DNA of 6,026 nucleotides from Pseudomonadota bacterium (GTDB lineage Bacteria > Pseudomonadota > Gammaproteobacteria > Steroidobacterales > Steroidobacteraceae): the NCBI GenBank assembly GCA_028067895.1, contig JAPTUI010000463.1, positions 1 through 6,026 of the forward strand, read 5' to 3'. The notes under the pieces are model-generated. The model worked only from the letters and a program-made list of their open reading frames with translations. It did not search any database and was not told where the DNA came from. Positions 1-3,970 of this stretch are shown in pieces; position 1 is the first letter of the stretch; each line of letters opens with the position of its first letter. The translations under genes were made by a program, and so were the position numbers.

Positions 1-703
1 GGTCCGATGCATCAAAATCGCGAAAGATGTAGTCGCCCTTGCTGCCGGTGCGGGCGTCGGTGTCCTTCTCGAAGTAGGCATTCGGGAAGGCGGTGGCGCG
101 GATCTGGTTGAAGGTGACTTCGCAATGCTGCTCCAGGGTCTCACCGAGCATCTTGGTGGAGAGCCGGGCCTTCATGTCGCGCAGGCGCTCGATAGCTTCG
201 TCGCGGTCCCGGATCTGGGTCTGGTACTTCTCAGCCAAGGCTTTTTCGGACAGCTCCTTTTCGAGTGCTGCGCGGTCCAGAGCGGCGCGCAAGGCATCGC
301 GTTCCTTCTGAACGGCATCGAGCGACTCCCGAATGGCCAGGGCCTTGCTGGTGTCGTGGGCCTGGACCTGAGCCTGCAAGGCCTGGATCTGGGCATCCTT
401 TTCCGCGGCAACCCGTTGGAGTTGGTTGAGGAGTTTGGCCTCCGAGAGCTCCGAGAGCGAGGCGATTTGAGCCTGGAGCTTGGCAATCTCGGCATCCTTG
501 TCGGCCACGGATTGCTGACGCGCTTGCTCGAGCTGTGCCCGGGCGAGCTGTAGGGCCGTCTCTTTATCGCGTTCTGCCAGCGCCAGGCGTTCTGCAACCT
601 GCTTGTTGAATTCCTTATCGCGTACCTGGCGCAGGATCTCGGCGTAGCCAGATTCATCGACCTGAAAGGCCGTGTGGCAGTGGGGGCAGACGATTTCGGG
701 CAT
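1..703 (-). CDS. DUF2130 domain-containing protein, N-terminal part (3' end outside window)
   Basis: Cytoplasmic protein of unknown function; no signal peptide or membrane segment is seen. 234 residues are visible, against roughly 430 for the family, with no stop before the left edge. It starts MPEIVCPHCHTAF, a CxxC pair suggesting a zinc-binding knuckle, followed by VDESGYAEILRQVRDKEF, a typical family opening. Residues about 30-180 form a long Glu/Gln/Ala/Lys-rich coiled coil with a repeated unit (DKDAEIAKLQAQI at 68-80, EKDAQIQALQAQV at 101-113). From 183 the conserved DUF2130 core begins: TKMLGETLEQHCEVTFNQIR, then AFPNAYFEKDTDARTGSKGDYIFRD split across 205-229. The core may be PD-(D/E)XK-like, by analogy with RmuC, with Asp224 as the first acid; this is a guess. 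The ATG at 701-703 has AGGAG seven bases upstream and follows the nuclease stop by 32 bases, so it is probably cotranscribed. Confidence 0.88.
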   Translation of the reverse strand, partial: MPEIVCPHCHTAFQVDESGYAEILRQVRDKEFNKQVAERLALAERDKETALQLARAQLEQARQQSVADKDAEIAKLQAQIASLSELSEAKLLNQLQRVAAEKDAQIQALQAQVQAHDTSKALAIRESLDAVQKERDALRAALDRAALEKELSEKALAEKYQTQIRDRDEAIERLRDMKARLSTKMLGETLEQHCEVTFNQIRATAFPNAYFEKDTDARTGSKGDYIFRDFDASD

Positions 704-710
704 GGCGCGA

Positions 711-715
711 CTCCT
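711..715 (-). promoter_or_regulatory. Ribosome binding site of the DUF2130 gene
   Basis: AGGAG on the minus strand, seven bases before the ATG at 701-703. It lies in the only true intergenic gap of the window and fixes the start of this gene. Confidence 0.75.
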
Positions 716-735
716 GTGCGAAGGTGAGCGGGGGG

Positions 736-1923
736 CTAGGGGGCGGGCGTGAGGCGGGCTGTCTCCGGGTCGTAGACGTAGTCGGTAATGCTGCCATCTT
801 TGATGCGTTCCACAGCCTCGTCGATGGCGAACAAGGGCACCAGAAACCACTCCTCTGGCCGTACCGGGTGACCAAAGCGGTCGTGGATGGTGATGTTCAG
901 GCGCGCCGGCGCGAAGAGCCGATGGAGCAGATTTTCCAGTCGAGTGCGGTTGATGCCCGCGAGCTTGTAGGTCGCGATCACTTCGACTTTAGCGAGGAGG
1001 TAGGTGGCCTCGTTCTCGGCGTTGGCGATACGGCTTTCGACCTTGCCTCCCGTCACCCCGATCTTATGGATGAGCTCGCGGTGCTGCGCGACGTAGGGGT
1101 GATCGGATAGGGAGCGCAGGACGTAAATCGTGCCACTTTCCACATCGTCGGACTCGAGCTCGCCACTAAACGAGAGTTGCCCGGTTTGGGGCGACGCCAG
1201 GCGTCTTGCGGCGGGGTCGTCGTAGAACGCCCGCTGCAGCGAGCGCAGCAGCAGATTGCTTTCCGTTCCATTGGAATAGATGACACGCAGGCGACGATCG
1301 ACTTCCCCAGCAGTGGTTTTCAACGGATCTCCGATCTCAGCGACGTAAAGCGTGAGCCCGTCCAAAACAAAAAAATCCCCGGCTTCAATGGCGCGGCGAC
1401 CGGCCTCGATGGGTTGGGACTGCCGCATGCCGGTCTTGATCTCCGTTTGTACCCGCTCGAACAGGGGCCGAAGGGTTTCGAAGTCCTTGCACGGCTTGCG
1501 GTCTGCGATCTCCTCGGCGGCGCGCTTTTCGGCGCTGGCTCGGACATGGCGAAGTACCGTGATATCGTTGGCTTCGCCGGTATCCGCCAGTTCGGCGGCC
1601 AGATCGTCGATATCGGGTATTTCCTCCACCGACGCGGCAGCGGCTAGCCCCCCGGCAAGCAAGCCCTGATGATCCAGCGGCTCCAGCAGAGAGCGGCATT
1701 CCGGAAGCGCACGCAAGCGGTCTAGCCGCACGGCGTACAGGCGCTCGAAGATGTCCCGATCTTCCCCGTGCTGCGGGACCCGTCCGTGCGTTGCCACGAA
1801 GCGTTGGATGTCCTCAAAGCCCGCGATGATGCGCTCTTCTCTGGCCGAGCGTCCGTCTTTTTTTTCGGGCGGCGCGAACTCGGCCAACTCTACCGCGAGG
1901 TCGTCGAGATCGGCATTACTCAT
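736..1923 (-). CDS. GIY-YIG nuclease family protein (T5orf172/MUG113-like C-terminal domain)
   Basis: Candidate DNA-cleaving subunit of the module. Of 395 residues, the C-terminal 130 form a GIY-YIG-type domain: TIYVLRS at 265-271 (GIY strand, Tyr267), HKIGVTGG at 286-293 (YIG strand, with His where many relatives have Tyr), Arg298 as the likely catalytic arginine, Glu330 in RLENLLHRLF as the likely metal ligand, and PEEWFLVPL at 357-365, the EWF ending common in the MUG113/T5orf172 group. The first 265 residues are of unknown function and contain a GRVP...DIFERL segment (47-62) and two copies of a DDLAxELA motif (5-15 and 104-114). The ATG at 1921-1923 is chosen over upstream in-frame starts because GGAGGG lies five bases before it and it overlaps the previous stop by 8 bases. 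An A8 tract covers codons 20-22. Confidence 0.88.
   Translation of the reverse strand: MSNADLDDLAVELAEFAPPEKKDGRSAREERIIAGFEDIQRFVATHGRVPQHGEDRDIFERLYAVRLDRLRALPECRSLLEPLDHQGLLAGGLAAAASVEEIPDIDDLAAELADTGEANDITVLRHVRASAEKRAAEEIADRKPCKDFETLRPLFERVQTEIKTGMRQSQPIEAGRRAIEAGDFFVLDGLTLYVAEIGDPLKTTAGEVDRRLRVIYSNGTESNLLLRSLQRAFYDDPAARRLASPQTGQLSFSGELESDDVESGTIYVLRSLSDHPYVAQHRELIHKIGVTGGKVESRIANAENEATYLLAKVEVIATYKLAGINRTRLENLLHRLFAPARLNITIHDRFGHPVRPEEWFLVPLFAIDEAVERIKDGSITDYVYDPETARLTPAP
1858..1865 (-). repeat. A8 homopolymer in codons 20-22 of the GIY-YIG gene
   Basis: Sense strand GAA AAA AAA GAC encodes E-K-K-D. It is a long single-base run for this GC-rich sequence and lies about 60 bases after the start codon, where slippage would frameshift nearly the whole protein. 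Confidence 0.7.
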
Positions 1924-2467
1924 AGCGTCCCTCCGCCTTGAAGCGCATAAAGGCGGTCGCACCCTCGGCCATGCGTCGCTCCCAGGGGTCTTGGGCACCG
2001 AGCGCGGGAATGCGTCCGCGTTCCTTCTTGAACTGAACGGCGCGGATGGCCAACTCCTTCGCCTCATCCGGTGTCAGGCTCGTGCGTTTGGCCGTGATGG
2101 CCGCCGCGACCTGCTTCAAACTATCTTCGCTCATGGTTTTGGCGAGGATGGCGTAGGCTTCCCCAAATGGGTTGATGCGGTCGATGAGGTCGATGTCCAG
2201 TTCGCGCACATCCATCGCAAAGCGGCGCACCCCGTGGATCAGGGCGGTGTTGGGCGCGCCGTCCTGCCCGCCTTCTGTGACGAGCCGCTTGGCCTGCTGC
2301 GTGAGGTTCAGCGCTGCGATGGCGTGCTGGCGCACGGCCTCCTGATCGTCGGCGTCGAGCTCGGGATACTTTTCCTTGATGATCTTGCCCATGCGAACCT
2401 GGGTCAGCTCTTCGGGCACCAGCTCCTCATCGAACAGGCCACGCTCAATGCTGGGCTTGTCCTGCAC
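1916..2467 (-). CDS. C-terminal portion of the helicase, separated by the amber codon (or a small stand-alone protein)
   Basis: It shows no catalytic motif I recognise. It lies in the same frame as the helicase upstream, and the 16 codons between TAG and the first possible start (GTG at 2465-2467) also read as ordinary coding sequence (AARICQEDLNEVIAAF), so it is best read as the helicase C-terminal domain. The 183 residues are helical and charged, with an acidic start (FDEELVPEEL) and a GRIP...DPWERR segment at residues 151-164 that recalls helicase-associated modules. No Shine-Dalgarno sits at a proper distance from the GTG; the nearest, AGGAAG, is about 20 bases away. If made separately, it would depend on weak reinitiation or readthrough. 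Its TAA overlaps the next gene by 8 bases, and its last codons contain that gene's ribosome binding site. The alternative is a genuine split two-subunit helicase. Confidence 0.7.
   Translation of the reverse strand: MQDKPSIERGLFDEELVPEELTQVRMGKIIKEKYPELDADDQEAVRQHAIAALNLTQQAKRLVTEGGQDGAPNTALIHGVRRFAMDVRELDIDLIDRINPFGEAYAILAKTMSEDSLKQVAAAITAKRTSLTPDEAKELAIRAVQFKKERGRIPALGAQDPWERRMAEGATAFMRFKAEGRYE
1929..1934 (-). promoter_or_regulatory. Ribosome binding site of the GIY-YIG gene, inside the upstream coding sequence
   Basis: GGAGGG on the minus strand, five bases before the ATG at 1921-1923. It sits within the last codons of the helicase C-terminal frame. It decides the start against the longer in-frame extension to 2067 and gives the nuclease a strong site of its own, so its translation need not depend on ribosomes arriving from the helicase. 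Confidence 0.75.
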
Positions 2468-2515
2468 GAAGGCCGCGATGACTTCGTTCAGATCTTCCTG
2501 ACAGATTCGCGCCGC

Positions 2516-3970
2516 CTACGGGCTCTTGGGCTCGGCAAGGCCCTTGATCTCGATTTGGAACGCCCCCGTTTGTTCATTGACACCGACGTTGCAGCGATCC
2601 GGGTCGTAGCCATCCTTGCCGTAGTTAAAACCCGGGGTTGGGCCATTATCAGGGTTCTTGGACTTGAACTCGAAGCGTGGAGCCAAGACCTGCTCCATCA
2701 AAAGACTCGCTGCGATGGCCTTCAAGGTGTCGTTGACCGCCTCGGTGACAGCGGCCTCGGCAGCATCCGGCTCGGCGATCAGATTGGTGAAACGGGCGCG
2801 GGTCTTGCCCGGCGCGTCGCGGGTGGCACGGCCAATGATCTGCACGATCTCGGTCAGGCTGGCGCGGTAGCCCACGGTCAGCGCATGTTCGCACCATATC
2901 CAATCGAACCCCTCTTTGGCCATGCCCAGCGCGATGATGATATCCACATAGTCGCGGTTGTTCTTCTGCGCCGGGTCTTTGAGCGCGGCGGATACCCGGT
3001 CGCGCTTGACAGTATCATCATCGACCAGATCGGCGATCCGTAACACACGGCCGTCAGGGCGCTTGACGAGTTGGAAGCCCGTCTCGGGGTCGATGCCTTG
3101 CCATTCCCCCAACGCCTCGATGATGTGCTCCACCTCGCGCATTTTGTCCTTCGTGCTCTCGCGGGAATTGACGTTGGGAATGTGCAGGATGGTTTTTTCA
3201 GTGGGGTCGAGGACATGGAGGATGTCCTCGACGTAGGGGCCGCTGTAGAAGAAGTAGCCGATGTCCAGTTGCTTCAGGTACTCGTAGCCGTTCAGTTGCT
3301 CGTAATAGGTGTAGGTGACGGACTCGAACTGGGCTTCGTCCGACGGGGCGAGCACGGCCTCGGCGTCGCCCCGAAAGTAAGAGCCGGTCATGGCGACGAT
3401 GTGCGTCTTGCCTCGCGCGATGAACTGCCCCAGATGGGTGCCCAGCTTGTTGTCGGGGTTTGAGGAAACATGGTGGAACTCGTCAACCGCGATCAGGCGG
3501 TCGTCGAACGCCGCCACGCCGTAGGAATCGACCGCGAAGCGGAGGGTCGCATGGGTGCAGACCAGCACCTGGTCGTCGCTCTCCAGGAACGCGCCGAGGG
3601 CCTTGACCTTGCCGCCGTTGTCATTGCCCGGCGCATTGCAGAGGTTCCATTTGGGTTCCACCCGCCAGTCGGCCCAAAAGCCATACTTCGACAGTGGCTC
3701 ATCGTTGAAGCTGGCACCAATAGCTTTCTCCGGTACCACGATGATGGCCTGCTTCAAACCCTGGTTGTGCAACTTGTCGAGGGCGATGAACATCAGGGCG
3801 CGGCTCTTGCCCGACGCGGGCGGCGACTTGATGAGCAGGTATTGCTCGCCACGCTTCTCATAGGCGCGCTCCTGCATGGGCCGCATCCCGAGGGCATTGG
3901 CCTTAGTCGATGCGCCACTGCGGGAATAGGTGACGGAAACGGACGGTACGGATTGGATCTTGTCGTTCAT
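2516..3970 (-). CDS. DEAD/DEAH-box superfamily 2 helicase, ATPase core (ends at an in-frame amber codon)
   Basis: Predicted ATP-dependent DNA helicase or translocase working with the adjacent methyltransferase. The 484 residues carry a full SF2 motif set: Walker A SPPASGKS at residues 49-56, Walker B VDEFHH at 162-167, motif III MTGSYF at 194-199, motif V-like GMAKEGFDW at 349-357 and motif VI QIIGRATR at 377-384. It resembles the helicase part of type III Res and similar restriction helicases, but no nuclease motif is seen. The ATG at 3968-3970 overlaps the upstream stop (ATGA) and has GGGAG seven bases before it, so translation is probably coupled. The frame ends at TAG (2516-2518), yet the same frame stays open for 199 more residues, so this is probably a truncated version of a 684-residue protein. 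The ATPase core is complete; the lost part is C-terminal. Confidence 0.9.
   Translation of the reverse strand: MNDKIQSVPSVSVTYSRSGASTKANALGMRPMQERAYEKRGEQYLLIKSPPASGKSRALMFIALDKLHNQGLKQAIIVVPEKAIGASFNDEPLSKYGFWADWRVEPKWNLCNAPGNDNGGKVKALGAFLESDDQVLVCTHATLRFAVDSYGVAAFDDRLIAVDEFHHVSSNPDNKLGTHLGQFIARGKTHIVAMTGSYFRGDAEAVLAPSDEAQFESVTYTYYEQLNGYEYLKQLDIGYFFYSGPYVEDILHVLDPTEKTILHIPNVNSRESTKDKMREVEHIIEALGEWQGIDPETGFQLVKRPDGRVLRIADLVDDDTVKRDRVSAALKDPAQKNNRDYVDIIIALGMAKEGFDWIWCEHALTVGYRASLTEIVQIIGRATRDAPGKTRARFTNLIAEPDAAEAAVTEAVNDTLKAIAASLLMEQVLAPRFEFKSKNPDNGPTPGFNYGKDGYDPDRCNVGVNEQTGAFQIEIKGLAEPKSP
3206..3232. repeat. Perfect 11-bp inverted repeat with a 5-base loop inside the helicase gene
   Basis: On the plus strand GTCGAGGACAT (3206-3216), loop GGAGG, then ATGTCCTCGAC (3222-3232), with no mismatch. 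On the sense strand it encodes VEDILHVLD. No run of T follows the stem on either strand in the direction of transcription, so it is not a standard intrinsic terminator. It could form a hairpin in the mRNA or serve as a dyad binding site, or be chance. Confidence 0.6.

Larger units (their letters stand above)
1916..3970 (-). pseudogene. Probable single 684-residue helicase gene interrupted by one TAG at 2516-2518
   Basis: The two helicase entries share one reading frame, and between 3970 and 1916 only the TAG at 2516-2518 breaks it. Sequence on both sides has coding character and no insertion, deletion or repeat marks the junction (residues AEPKSP, stop, AARICQ). The simplest history is one substitution, for example GAG to TAG replacing a glutamate. 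This could be a real inactivating mutation, a sequencing or assembly error, or less likely a recoded or leaky stop; the base after the TAG is G, which is not a known strong readthrough context. I keep the two parts as separate entries because I cannot decide between these from sequence alone. Confidence 0.55.

Noticed and set aside
172..657. 161-residue minus-strand frame and several plus-strand frames in the first 700 bases
   Set aside because: They are shadows of the DUF2130 gene, whose own frame has no stop inside the window and carries the family-specific motifs and a ribosome binding site.
902..913. 12-bp GC-only palindrome CGCGCCGGCGCG
   Set aside because: It encodes ordinary residues (F-A-P-A-R-L context), has no loop or T-run, and such palindromes are frequent in GC-rich genes.
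1924..2067. 48-residue N-terminal extension of the GIY-YIG frame
   Set aside because: It would overlap the helicase C-terminal frame by 152 bases, is Arg/Pro/Ser-rich like an out-of-frame translation, and the ATG at 1921-1923 has a strong GGAGGG site.
1751..3043. 430-residue open frame on the plus strand
   Set aside because: It lies antisense to the helicase and nuclease genes. Its translation has no recognisable motif, and the minus strand carries clear helicase motifs. Long antisense frames are common in GC-rich coding DNA.
3206..3232. The inverted repeat read as an intrinsic terminator
   Set aside because: No T-run follows on either strand; on the sense strand the stem is followed by CCCACTG and then A's, and it lies in mid-gene.
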